Shown piece by piece: positions 33,716 to 45,617 of a DNA stretch of 64,000 bases (position 1 is the first letter of the stretch; every line of letters starts with the position of its first letter). Origin of the DNA: Anthoceros angustus (taxonomy: Eukaryota; Streptophyta; Anthocerotopsida; Anthocerotales; Anthocerotaceae); NCBI GenBank assembly GCA_010909165.1, contig VJWM01000106.1:496001-560000 (forward strand). Direction: 5' to 3'. A program made the translations under genes and the position numbers. Below the pieces are notes generated by a model, which was given only the letters and a program-made list of their open reading frames with translations, made no database searches and had not been told where the DNA came from.

Positions 33716-35845
33716 CTGTTATAACTATTCAATAGAAAATAATTCTTTTTTCATCTTTTCTCATAATAAAGATAGTATCTCTATACGAACTGAAATTCCA
33801 AAAATATATATACTTGAAATAATATAGATATAATTATATTATATATACATTATTATTCTTAAGTCAGTTTAATCTTTAAGTAGCTTGTAAGCTGACTCCA
33901 ATCTTTTAAGTATCCGGTAGATTGACCATAATCCTCTAAGTATCCTCTAAAACAAGAAGAAACAAAAATGTTTTTTGGTGCACTAAGGATAGATGATCGT
34001 TGTGGGACTAAGATGAAGTTGCACATGTTGGAGCAGAGATATGACTAAGATGAAGTTGCACATGTTGGAGCAGAGATATGACTGAAATGAAATCACATAT
34101 ATTGGAACAAAAATATAACTAGATTAGTTTACGCTAGGTCCACCACAATCGTGCATGCGTAGCTGTTAATCTCCGGAATGTTTGCAATCCACTTATCTTT
34201 AAGCAGCTCTCCTATGTATGTAGGGCATGCTACTTTCTCTAGAGTGTGATCTGATGCGCGTAACGAATTCAATTTATTTCTCTATCTCCTAGACCCCCCA
34301 ACGTTTTAAGTATCCTATAAGCCGACCCTAATTGAACACGCGCAGTTGCTAAACTCGGAACCTCGGGAATGTTTGCATACTATTGATCTCTACGAGTTCC
34401 TCTTTAGGCAACTTCTCTCTAGAAGATTGTATGCAGCTTAATGTAGACTTGATGTAGTAAAAAGGGATGAGAAATCCCATCTACCCCGAAATGGAGGGGA
34501 ACAACCCTCAAGGGCGGACCAGGCCAAGGGGGACTAGCAACTGCGGTCGCCCATTTTGAAACTGCCTACTGCTCCGAGAATGTCGTGGTCTGGGATATGA
34601 AAAGGCCTACCTACCACTGGTGCCGAAGATGCCGCGTCCCCTGCGCTTGCTGCCGTCCTCTACACTTGGTTGGCCAATGACCTCTTTAGGGCGATCGACA
34701 CCCGTTGTCGGAAGAATCCTCTCTAGGTAATCTCTCTCTAGAAGATTATATGCATGGGACAACAAATAGGTTTTCAACCGGGCAGTAACTAATTAGCTTT
34801 ATTTATCTCTTTTATTTTTTAATTTTAACCTTATTTCTCAAATATTTATCTCTTTTATTTTTCATTTGGATAACCCAAGAGTCCCAACCCTAAACCCTAA
34901 GAGGATAACGCCAAACCTATGATGAACTCAACAAGTTAGGTTTTATACTTATTTGGCTGATGATTTCCCCCCAACTGTAAGAGGTGAAGGAAAGCAAACT
35001 CTTTAGAAACCCTAAGAGGATAATCCAATAGATGGGATTCGGGGCTCAAACATTTGGTTCTGTGGTCAAATGAGAATCTTGTTTGACTGCTAAAATAGGC
35101 TCGCTAAGTCCATCCAGGATGCTCGAAACGGAACCCGTATCGGGTGCCCGGTGAAATATTTGCCGCAAACCGGAAAATGGTAAGAAGCCGTCTGTTAAAT
35201 GCCCTATTTTCCACTTGAATTAGGACTTGCAGCCTCGTACCAGAATGAGTGTCTTTCACTTTGAAATCCGTGGGGCTTGTCTTCGTCTAAACTCCGTCTA
35301 TACTATGTCTCATGTAAGTGTGCGCCATCAAGTATTTGAGGCAATGACTCAAGTGGTAGATTTGAGTCTCTTGATGGAAGAGGACAACCCTCACTTGAAA
35401 GGCTTTTTACTGAATTTGTATCGGTATTTATCATGGCTTTTTTACAGGCCTTTTCACAGCTCACAATCCTAAGGCAATAACAAAGAGGTCCCTCCCTACC
35501 TAACCTAACATCCTCCTTGAGCCCAAGTATGGGCCTCCATAGAAAAAGTGGGGGAAGGAGGGGCTCACTTGGAAGGTGCTAACGGTGTGAAACGAACACA
35601 TAGGCTTTCACTGGAAGGCTTGGACAACTAGGACTTGTTTTATGACGACTTGAAAGAGTACACTGTCTAAACTGCCCGCAATGTCGTGCGTATGGTATTT
35701 ATGGTGTAGATGGAACCCTGTTCCGGCATGTGAGTTGTTCGCATGAGCGGGCTCATATGCATCAGTTTCCATATTAACCCTCCTTATCCGTTCGTATTCT
35801 GCTAATATTCATCTTTTTATCTACCCTGTATTTATCACTCTGTAT
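33716..35845. other. AT-rich intergenic and repeat debris
   Basis: No gene is supported. A direct short duplication containing GACTAAGATGAAGTTGCACATGTTGGAG lies at about 34008-34078. The dispersed hairpin repeat copy at 34.46-34.72 kb is listed separately. The stretch 35.48-35.85 kb, adjacent to the chromovirus remnant, may include part of its LTR, but I could not find a matching second LTR. Confidence 0.4.
34455..34725 (+). repeat. Dispersed hairpin repeat family, copy at 34.5 kb
   Basis: It shares with the copies at 7.6 and 59.9 kb, in the same order and strand, GATG-GAAA-CCCATCTACCCCGA, GAGGGGAACAACCC, AAAGGCCTACCTACCACTGG, TGCCGAAGA-GCCGC, CCCCTGCGCTTGC, TTGGCCAA and GGGCGAT-GACACCCGT. 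It is closer to the 59.9 kb copy than to the 7.6 kb copy. Confidence 0.65.
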
Positions 35846-37180
35846 CTACTTCGGAGGTGAAAAACTTCGTCCCAAAGTTGGTAGCGTGAGGCGGTGTAGA
35901 GCAAGGTAGCTCGCGAGGATGTGTGGGTAGTGGCGGAGATGCTGTAGAGGCTCCCAGGTGGCCTCAGACGGTGGATATCCCTTCTGAAAGCCACGGAAGC
36001 GGATTTGTTGACGAACGGACTTGCAAGCGAGCAAGAATGCCCTCGACTTTGTATTCAAGATGATCGTAGATGAGCTAGGGTGGCGAAGTGGCCAGAGATA
36101 TACCAATATAAGGTCGGAGGAGACCCGCATGAAAAACATCATGAATCTTCTAAGTGGGTGGCATATTACATTTTTTTTGCTTGGTTGTCTGTTGAGGAAG
36201 TGCTTATATGAATTCAAGTGCTTATTTCATGCGACGTACGCCATCTCGACAATTTGTTGTTGAATATGGAAGGGGCCAACCCAACGAAGCTGGAGTTTGC
36301 GGATACCAGGCAGATAAAGGTTTTGGACGGAAAGAAGTACAAGATTTTTTGGATGAAAGAAAGCATTCGATGGTGAGTATATCTGTAACCTATTTCTGCC
36401 AATTCTGGGCTTCTTGCAAGTTAGTTTGGGCTTCGTGGAGGATACGAAGGTGCGTATGAATGCCCTCTATGGTTGTTTGTTGGGGATGTTGGGAAGAGAG
36501 TTGGAAGCAAGCGTGCGAGGGTGGAGTGCATACAACATAAAAAAAGGGCTATGGCTAGTGGACAAATTGGTGGTGTTGTTACAGGCGAACTCAATGAGCT
36601 GGTGGAGGAAATTCTTCAAGTCTTCGGATAGTGAGCAACATAGGTACGAAGCGGTTTCCATGGTTTGATTCATTCTCTCCGTGAGGCCACGATTTGTGGA
36701 TGACAAGTTGAGGAAAAGGAAAGTTTTGTGCCTAGCCCGTGGTGAAGGTCAATAGTCCAAAACCTAAGGAGGAATTGGGGATCCCGGTCAAAGATGATGA
36801 TAAACATACGAGAGATAAAGATCCGCGGTTTCTATTGCAGAGCAAGTATGCATCCCTTGTGTGTGCTAGGTGGATCATCTGGATAAGTCTGTCGACAAAC
36901 AAGAGGATAGCATTGTGGCCATTGGGTAAGAGTGGAAGGCTCATAATGAAGTCTAGATGTATGGTTTCCAAGGGTTGGTCCAGTATGGGAAGTGGTTGTA
37001 AAAGGGCAGCTGATTTAGTTTTGGGCAATCTGGTTTAATTCTCCAGTAGATGTCACATGCGCACACATAGTTCTCGATCTATTAAGCCATCCCTAGCCAG
37101 TATGCTAGCCTCTGCAGTTGGTGAAGTGTCTTGGCTCTTCGAAAGCCCCATGCCTTGCAGACGGTGGGTTATGACTTTCT
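35846..37180 (-). mobile_element. Ty3/Gypsy chromovirus remnant: integrase and chromodomain
   Basis: On the minus strand, in polyprotein order: the integrase zinc-finger region near 37.03-37.17 kb (degenerate YWLGM...CACDIYW), the integrase core opening with LETIHLDFIMSLP near 36.98 kb, the [13 protein letters not shown] segment near 36.69 kb with AEFACNN-like and SPFFMLY segments following, and a C-terminal chromodomain (GFQKGYPPSEATWEPLQHL) near 35.95 kb. The chromodomain places it among chromoviruses. Stops and frame changes break it into several frames and the upstream protease, RT and RNase H parts are absent, so it is dead. Confidence 0.8.
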
Positions 37181-37942
37181 TCCAACAAAAACAACGTTTG
37201 CGCAAATTTGGCGGATTCTGTTAAAACGGGCTACTCCACCAAAAAAAGTGAAATTTTACCTCACAATATCTGCAGAATCGGGTATCACAAGAAAACAGGT
37301 GTCAACTTGCAGGTATTTTACTCCCGCATTGTCCCCCATTTGACGACAGAGAACATGATCGAGGCAGAATTAGTCACGCCTTTGCGCTCATTAGCTCAAA
37401 ACCCTAGATAATATGTAGGGAACAACAAACCCATGTGAGGAATACAAGAGCCTAGTTGGGCCCTGTGACATTTGGTAATGGCCAGCAGTCAGCCATGCCT
37501 GGCACCTTTGTCGGATGGGCTTTTCCCAACAATTTTTCTCCCTCAATAAAAACTTCGTTGAAAATGCGTCATGGGCAGAGTCTCAAAACGCGCTCGTGAA
37601 ACAGGCTAAAACCTCCCCTGCCTCTATCGATTGCATTTTGCAGGATCCGGCTGTGGTTAGCCAGCTAGAGAAGGCCCCGCTTACAGCGCCCCGAGGATAT
37701 GTGGTGCTCACTTGTCGAGCCCGCGATTGCACGTAATTAGGCAACGGAGCCCACAGCTGATACGAAGGTGAGCATGGCTGCATTTGGAAGTGGAAGGTGC
37801 AATCGATAGCTCCTTCGGAAGCCTGCGTTGAGCTGCAGACTTTTTGTCAGATTTTATAGAGCATCAAATCCATATGATAGACTTTTTGTCAAATTTTTTA
37901 GAGCATTAATATACCCCAAATGAGTGGAACAACACTTCACCG
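37181..37942. other. Intergenic region between Gypsy remnant and MULE
   Basis: No gene is supported. A minus-oriented fragment of the dispersed hairpin repeat (ATGGGCTTTTCCCAACAA and CTCAATAAAAA) lies at about 37490-37560. Confidence 0.4.
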
Positions 37943-38600
37943 ACTAGGTCAGTTGGTTCCCGACCCAGGGCCTAAACCTCACCCGACGTTTATTACCTGG
38001 TTTTCGAGGGGCGCGCGGGATTCGTCGTTACACGCTCGGCCACTGGCTCCACTCCACCGGCTAGTTTTCAATCCCGCGTCGTTTGTTTGCCCGATTCGCA
38101 CCCAAACTGGTCCCTACATTCTTGTGTACATATGTATCTACAGATATGTAAGTATTTGTACGTATATTTTCGTATTCGTCCAAGCTGCACTTCCGCAACG
38201 AAGTGCATTCGCGGGCTATGGAGTTTGAACAGCCTTTTGCTCTTGGCGGGCTTTTGCTCTTGGCAGGCTTTTGGTTGATCGTGAACTCAAGCATGAACTT
38301 TCCTTCCATGCCAAGGCTTAGGGCATTTTGCAGCAGGTCTTCCTTATGAGCGTTATGGTTCTAAAAGCTCTTCAGCAACGCTGATCTCAAGCGCGCGACT
38401 TCTACTCACTGCAAGGCTTTTGGAATTCCATGTATGTGCACTAGCTCTCAATTTCATGGATCAACAGGGCCTCCTCAACGAAGGGTTGTTAAGCTTTATT
38501 GGTTGCTCCTCACTTCAATCATGTATCCTATACTCATTGGCGAGGCTTTTGGCATCTTGTAACATTGTATTTTCGTCTAATACACTTTCCGTATGTCCTG

Positions 38601-41432
38601 CCAGGCATTCTTGTACAGCGCGAGTGTCTATTCTTCACATCTACTTCAAACGGGCTTCTCACCAATGTGCACCCATCAACATGTCTCAGGGTTTGAAAAC
38701 TTGCAGCAAAAAATATATGTACTTGTGTAGATATGTATGTACACAAGAAGAATGTAGGGGCAGCTTTTGGGTGCCCTACACATCGATACCGATGGAAGTT
38801 AATGCACACCGCGGCGGTTGTGCAGCACGGCCGGTGCCAAAAGCCATTCTGTTTGTGACGGCCTTACCGGTTCTCATCCTCCGTCCGTGAGCTGAACAAA
38901 AGCCATTCCGTTTCGCCCAACGACGTGGCCTTACCAGTTCTCATCCTCCGTCCGTGAGCTGAACAAAAGCCATTCCGTTTCGCCCAACGACGCGGCCTTA
39001 CCAGTTCTCATCCTCTGTCCGTGAGCTGAACAAAAGCCATTCCGTTTCGCCCAACGACGCGGCCTTACCAGTTCTCATCCTCCGTCCGTGAGCTGAACCC
39101 GTTGTGTACACCAACAGGCTATTCCGCGCGGTGTGGCGGTGCGGGCATCACGCGATAGTAAACCATGCGCCAATTACGCTTACAATACCTAGCTTCGTGG
39201 CAACCACCATTAACCCTAATGTTCATTCAAGCGATTGCCCAAATTCACGTCTGCTATGTTCAAAGTTTCCGCTTACGCTGACCAAAGGGGTTCAGATTAG
39301 GCCGATGATCTTACTTGTCAAGGGCAGCTTTGATTGAGCTTAGTGTACATGGATCGTACCGAGTGCAAAAATTTTGAGGAGCGGCCTCGGGATACACCAT
39401 TCGTGGTGCAATTGCCTAAACCTGGACACTTCTCAGCTGCAGATTTGGAGTGGGTGTGCTCCTCTCAGAGCCATTCGAAATGGGCACATGGGCATCGGAT
39501 GATTCGTGTTGCTCACATCTTGATGGATGAGTGGTGGACTTTGTATGGTATGAGCGCAAACAAAGAGCATCCAACAAATTTCTATAAGAAGGATTCAAAG
39601 GGACCCAACAAGCTCTTGAAACCTATAACATCGTCATCCTCACCCTTTCCTACACGAGGTACCATCCGATTTTTTCCGTTGACTTTAATCGGTAGTCTTC
39701 ACTTCACCTTATCTTACATGTGGCACTCACTAAACAGATGTGACTTGTGGGATTTAGGGTAGCCTTACTTATCGCCATGTGAGGAACACATGCTCAACGC
39801 TCGGCATGTAATCGGTGTTCATATGGGCCCGAGGATTTTCGCAATCTAGTCCTCAAGGCCTCTTAAGTGTTCAAACAAATAAGTGCAAAATTGCGAGAGG
39901 AGAGAGTGTGAAGCATGGATGTCAAGCTAACTTTCGTAAAGCGCTTATTGTTGTGGCCCATGGTTGCCGAGATTGGCTTGTATGAAGACAATCATATCGA
40001 TTTGGGGTCATGTCCGCCGGCATTCTTGTACATGAGTGTCTATTCTTCACATCTACTTCAAACGGGCTTCTCACCAATGTGCACCCATCAACATGTCTCA
40101 GGGTTTGAAAACTTGCAGCAAAAAATATATGTACTTGTGTAGATATGTATGTACACAAGAAGAATGTAGGGGGCCAGTTTGGGTGCCCTACACATCGATA
40201 CCCGATGGAAGTTAATGCCATTACGCGGCAGATACAGTTGTGCCCACGGCTGGTGCCAAAAGCCATTCTGTTTCGCCCAACGACGCGGCCTTACCAGTTC
40301 TCATCCTCCGTCCGTGAGCTGAACAAAAGCCATTCCGTTTCGCCCAACGACGTGGCCTTACCAGTTCTCATCCTCCGTCCGTGAGTGAACAAAAAAGCCA
40401 TTCCGTTTCGCCCAACGACGCCTTACCGATTCTCATCCTCCGTCTGTGAACAAAAGCCATTCCGTTTCGCCAACGACGGCCTTACCGTTCTCATCCTCCG
40501 TCTGAGTGAACCCGTTGTGTACACCAACAGGCTATTCCAGCGGTGTGGCGGTGCGGGCATCACGCGATAGTAAACCATGCGCCAATTACGCTTACAATAC
40601 CTAGCTTCGTGGCAACCACCATTAACCCTAATGTTCATTCAAGCGATTGCCCAAATTCACGTCGCTATGTTCAAAGTTTCGCCATACCGACCAAAGGGGT
40701 TGATTAGGCCGATGATCTTACTTGTCAAGGGCGCTTTGATTGAGCTTAGTGTACATGGATCGTCAGTGCAAAAATTTTGAGGAGCGGCCTCGGGATACAC
40801 CATTCGTGGTGCAATTGCCTAAACCGGACACTTCTCACCGTAGATTTGGAGTGGGTGTGCTCCTCGAGCCATTCGAATGGGCACATGGGCATCGTGGATG
40901 ATTCGTGTTGCTCACATCTTGATGGACAGAGTGGTGGACTTTGTAGCTGGTATGAGCGCAAACAAAGAGCATCCAATAAATTTCTATAAGAAGGATTCAA
41001 CGGGACCCAACAAGCTCTTGAAACCTATAACATCGTCTGTCCTCACAGCCCTTTCCTACACGAGGTACCATCCTGATTTTTTTCCGTTGACTTTAACTGG
41101 TAGTCTTCACTTCACCTTATCTTACATGTGGCACTCACTAAACAGGACAGTGACTTGTGGGATTTAGGGTAGCCTTACTTATACTGCCATGTGAGGAACC
41201 GACGACGCTCAACGCTCGGCATGTAATCGGTGTTCATATGGGCCCGAGGATTTTCGGCAATCTAGTCCTCAAGGCCTCTTAAGTGTTCAAACAGCGAAGT
41301 GCAAAATTGCGAGAGGAGAGAGTGTGAAGCATGGATGTCAAGCTAACTTTCGTAAAGCGCTTATTGCCGTGGCCCATGGTTGCCGAGATTGGCTTGTATG
41401 AAGACAATCATCTTGATTTGGGGTCATTCACT
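38601..41432 (+). repeat. 1.41-kb direct tandem duplication inside the MULE
   Basis: Copy A (about 38601-40012) and copy B (about 40013-41432) share the whole series of blocks from GGCATTCTTGTACA to TTGTATGAAGACAATCAT. Both contain the 67-bp array, an open frame with FEERPRDTPFVVQLP, HILMD and GMSANKEHP, and the transposase N-terminal region. Only copy B continues into the transposase core. Many differences are small indels or substitutions at CAG/CTG sites (AGCTGAAC against AGTGAAC, TCTCAGAGCC against TCGAGCC). Confidence 0.88.
38827..39098 (+). repeat. 67-bp subterminal tandem repeat of the MULE
   Basis: GTGAGCTGAAC recurs at 38887, 38954, 39021 and 39088, a constant 67-bp step, with AAAAGCCATTCCGTTTCG and TTACCAGTTCTCATCCTCC between. 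A shortened and eroded version lies at about 40255-40510 in the duplicated segment, and a single inverted unit at about 44080-44145. Subterminal repeats of this kind in MULEs can be transposase-binding or fold-back sites; that role is inferred. Confidence 0.85.
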
Positions 41433-43214
41433 TGTTCGCAAGGTGTCCGCCGATGAAATTATGCGTCGACACAAGGATGCCGTGTTCATGAAGGTAAATA
41501 ATTCAGCAGAGCCATATGAACACGTTCGAGATGACTACATGTTACGGCAAGATGTTTTGAACATTGCTACTCAGTTGGATATAGGTGAATACAAGCTTCA
41601 TGTTGATGATTGCACCTCTGTTTCCATGTGGCTTGCGCAAAATGCGTCTATGGTATTTTACTTGGCACCTGATGACAAACCATTCTGCTTGGGAATTCAG
41701 ACCCCATTCATGTTGGAGGCTATGGTATAGTATGGAAATAATAGTGTTTTAGCTATGGATGCCACATTCGGCATGAACAAGTACAAGTACAATTTGTTCA
41801 CTGTGATGGTGTTTGACCCTCATTTTAACGGAGTACCTGTTGCTTGGGTGATTTCCAAGGAGGCAACAATTGCCTCGATGGTTCCATGGCTTTCTGTTGT
41901 CCGGCTGCAGGTATTCAAACGTGACCCTGCATGGATTCCGAGCTCCTTCATCGTGGATGATTGCCAAGCTGAGATAACAGCTATCCAACAGGTTTGGTCA
42001 CATAACATGCCGATCATATTGTGTTTGTGGCATGTTCGTAAAGCTTGGCGCCAATCGCTAAGCAAGGTACGTGACATGGATGACCGGAAAGCAATTTGGG
42101 CGTAACTAGGTGGAATTATGTATGTCCAAGGTGCAACCACAACAGCCATTTGTTTGAGCACTGCAAGGTCTATGCTATCTGCATTCTATGCCAAGTGGGT
42201 GGTCAAACAACCTACTTACGTCTCGTATTTCAAAGCTCAGTGGGATTCCATAATGGGTTAGTTCATTTTCTACGCACTTCATGTTTTTGCTCCTGTTACC
42301 TTCAGGTGAACCCCTGACAAGTGAATGATTGTTGTTGCAGATATGTGGATCTGTAATGCTCGGCTATTCCCTCATGCCGGGCAGAATACTACCTCGGCAG
42401 TGGAAGCATTTCACCGCTTCTTGAAAGAACGTGTATTTTTTTCCAAAGCTACCTTGCCTGCACGCAGATTGGATTGGTTACTATACCAGCTGGTTTTTGT
42501 GGTAGCACGACGTTACTGGTACCAGCACTTCACTAAAGAAGGAGGCTATGTTCGAAATAAGAAACAAGAGTTTCTGATGGGGCATGCGGTTCTACAAGCT
42601 CAGGAGATTCCACCGAACTGAATTCTACCATGCCCATGAGGAGGATTGCTTGGGCCGGCTCACTGCTTGTCTTCCTCCATTGAGTCTACTTGGTATGTTA
42701 TAGATCATGCAGATTCACCATGGGCAACGTGCACACTATGGGCCTGAAAGGGTTCATATGCAAGCATATTATTAAGGTTCAGCAATTACTTGTCATCTGC
42801 AAAGATGGAACTGCACCTGTGAAGGAGTGTGTGAAGGAGTGTACTCCCATTCCTGCTGCATATTGCCCTGATGGAGCAGCAACGTCTACTTTAGCAATGT
42901 CCTATTGGCTACAGGACCAGGAAAACCCGGAACTTGTCATCCCTAACAGTAGTTTGGTGGCAACAAGTACAAAGACCTCACGTTTCCAGCAAACTCAGCA
43001 GCGAAGGATGGACACAATTGAAGCAGGATGTAGGGAGATTTGTGAGGTTGCTTTCCATCACAAGGATCTGTGTTTTGATATTGCCGCTATCATGGAACAA
43101 ACCTTAACATCAAATTCAGATACTTACAGCTCAGCAGAGAGAGAGAGACCTTGGTCTCAAATGCCATTACAAGAGCTGCTGCGAATGAAGGTTCAAACAG
43201 TTTGCAACGGTTGA
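41380..43214 (+). pseudogene. MULE transposase (MURA-like) with SWIM zinc finger, broken
   Basis: The recognisable pieces are the segment MRRHKDAVF, the DDE core with first Asp in AMDATFGMNKYKYNL, second Asp in SFIVDDCQAEITAIQQVW, the CLWHVRKAW helix, and the Glu in TTSAVEAFHRFLKE near 42.4 kb. A SWIM-like finger (GFICKHI) follows near 42.75 kb. The frame is broken by a stop near 41.73 kb, a frame change near 41.43 kb and lost continuity at 42.1-42.3 kb (possibly an intron, GTGAACCCC...TTGCAG). As sequenced it cannot make a full transposase. Confidence 0.78.
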
Positions 43215-43299
43215 GAGGGTTTGATGAAGTGCCAAGGAAGAAGAAAAAAGTAGTGACTTGGAAACTGTGTCCATTGTTTCAAAGGCAGCTTTCCGTAGT

Positions 43300-43900
43300 A
43301 GCTCTGTTGTCCTTGATCGAAGCCAAATAGCCGCATACCGGCTTGTCCGTCTCGTTGTAAGCTTTTCATCGATGTATGATAGGGGAGCATTTGACTCTTC
43401 TGGAGATAGCGGGTAGACAAAATGTGAACTGCCTTTCAAAAGCTTCTTCAGTTCATATCTCCTTCATCTTTGATCGAAACCAGGCGTGCTGCACACCGAC
43501 GTGTCCGTCATGTTGTAAGCTTTCCATCAAAGACTGGTAAGAAAGCATTTGACTCATGTGGAGGAAGCGGGTAGACAAAAAGATGACATGCCTTTCAAAT
43601 GCGTCTTTCGCTCATATCTCCGTCTTCTTTCATCGGAACCTAGCGTGCTTCATACCGGCTTGTCCGTCTTGTTGTAAGCTTTCCATTGAAGTATGATAAG
43701 AAAGCATTTGACTCATCTGGACAAAGCGGGTAGAGAAATAGATGGCATGCCTTTCAAAGGCTTCCTTTGCTCATATCTCTGTCACCTTTCATTGAAACCG
43801 AGCGTTCTTCACACCGGCTTGTCCGTCTTGTTGTAAGCTTTCCATTGAGATATGATAGACAAGCAACCAACTCTTCTAGAGGAAACGGCGAGACAAAAGA
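43300..43900 (+). repeat. 159-bp tandem repeat array, about 4 copies
   Basis: ACCGGCTTGTCCGTC-TTGTTGTAAGCTTT-CAT recurs with the ACCG at 43337, 43495, 43654 and 43813 (steps 158-159 bp). Each unit contains AAGCATTTGACTC and a GCGGGTAGA-AAA block. The array sits between the transposase and the right inverted repeat of the MULE and is probably part of the element. Confidence 0.87.
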
Positions 43901-44378
43901 TGAATGCGCTCTCAAAGTCAGCGTTCCATTAGCGTTCCTTCCGTTCTCAACACATTAAGTTCATCGTAACCGGGAAACTCTACAGGCTGATAAGCGCATG
44001 GTTTATTATCGCGTGATCCAAGTATGGTTCATGCACGCATGGTTTACCATCGCGTGATCGCACACTGCAAGACCACGTTCAACTCACGGGACGGAGGATG
44101 AGAACTGGTAAGGCCGCGTCGTTGGGCGAAAGGAAATGGCGCCGTAAAGCCTGGCACAGCCGTACCGCACGGGCTGTGGCAGACATTAACTTCCATCGGG
44201 TATCGATGTGTGGCGTTAGGGTGCAAACCGGGCAAACAACCGGCGAGGGATTGAAAACTAGCCGGTGGAGTGGAGCCGGTGGCCGGGCGCGTAACGACGA
44301 ATCCCGCACGCCCCTCGAGAACCAGGTAATAAACTTCGGGTGAGGTTTAGGCGCTGGGGGTTCCCGGTCTGATAGTTG

Positions 44379-45617
44379 GAAGGGAGAGTTCAAAAATCAA
44401 GCCCCTTTCTCGCCTGTCATTCAGCTGTCACACGATCTCCAACTCATCATCGTCTGGCCTGTAATTCTCGCCATCTACTTCAACCAACAGCTAGGACAGT
44501 TGCCCTTTGTTTTGCATCATCCTTGGCATCCCCTCCTTGTCGGATCCTTTGCCAGTGCTGGATTTGACAAACTCATCACCAGATGCGTGCAAACAGAGAA
44601 GGGAGCTCACATTCTCTTGTAATCGCCCTTGCAGGCAATGTGTTTCTAGTACCAGGCGGTCTTCTGGTGAGGATTCCCACTGGAGAACTGTGATCTTGCT
44701 TCGGTCCGAGTTCCTTGCGACTCACGTACCTGGGAGTCACTGTTAACAAGTTATTCCGCAGCATCTGGAGACACAATCTATGCAGCCCTCCACGAAAGAT
44801 GGCAACACATGTGTGGTACACATGTCCACCAGGCACTTCCCGAATACACAGATTCCAGTCGTCTGCGGAGAAGAGAGGCCGGTTCAGACTCCACAGCCTT
44901 TTTCATTACTACAGCGCTCAAAGCCTTGCTGTCTTTCAATGGACATCCAGGAGATTGTTTGTTCCGTGCCATCAAACCTTCCATGCTCATGTGATCACCA
45001 TCCATGTTTGAAGTCCATCTTGACAAGAGAAGCGCCAGAATACGTTAGGAACAAACAGATGTGCACAGCAAACCAGAAATAACAGAGGAGGAAGGTGAGT
45101 GTGGCAGAGATAGCCCCCTGTGTTGTTCGGGGGATGTGGCAGGCTACGGTGTTGCTAGATTCTCTTGCTCCTGCTTTATGGCTTCACCTCCCGACGCTGC
45201 CCTGGCCGTATTGCCATGGCGATACGCAGCCGCACCCTTTGCTGATCACGAAAAATCTGTGCCATCTGCCCACGGCACATCCAAGGTTGGAGAACCTTGG
45301 CGCCGAGCTGACTGAGGTATGGAAGTACAACACCATGATATCCGGCACCTCTACCCTTGCCTTTGCCAAGGCCATAGCTTACTCCCTACCCTACCCTTGC
45401 CTTTTCCATTGCCATAGCTTGATCCCTTCCTCTATGTTGTACGAGGATTGCTGCTAACAGCCCGCCGGCCCCAAGGTAGGAGTAACCAGCTCGTTTCCTT
45501 CCATCCCCGAGCACTAAACTAGCTTTTAGGGCTTTCCAAGAGACCTTGAAGTCGACGATCTGTATCACTCACCGTGAAGGCACAAAACCTCTGCAAAGCC
45601 CTACAGCAAGGAAAGCA
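44379..45617. other. Unassigned moderately GC-rich region upstream of EF-P
   Basis: Several overlapping open frames occur on both strands (for example plus 45095-45457, minus 44778-45026), some with plausible splice motifs, but none gives a recognisable domain or a clear chain of exons. A short CCCTTGCCTTT-CCA-GCCATAGCTT direct duplication lies at 45352-45425. The region may hold the EF-P promoter and remnants of a gene interrupted by the MULE. I cannot assign a product. Confidence 0.4.

Larger units (their letters stand above)
37943..44378 (+). mobile_element. Mutator-like element (MULE) with long terminal inverted repeats, decayed
   Basis: The left arm (about 37943-38115) and right arm (about 44215-44378) are inverted copies about 165 bp long, sharing CCTAAACCTCACCCG, TTTATTACCTGGTT and CCACTCCACCGGCTAGTTTT on opposite strands. 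Inside lie a MURA-type transposase (41.3-43.2 kb), a 1.4-kb direct duplication, and subterminal repeat arrays. Inner parts of the right arm (44.08-44.2 kb) also match, inverted, the 67-bp repeats near 38.9 kb. No target-site duplication could be identified beside the ends, so exact termini are approximate. Confidence 0.75.

Noticed and set aside
43300-43900. Regularly spaced repeats considered as a CRISPR-like array
   Set aside because: Units are 159 bp and contiguous, without unique spacers, and the genome is a plant; it is a tandem repeat.
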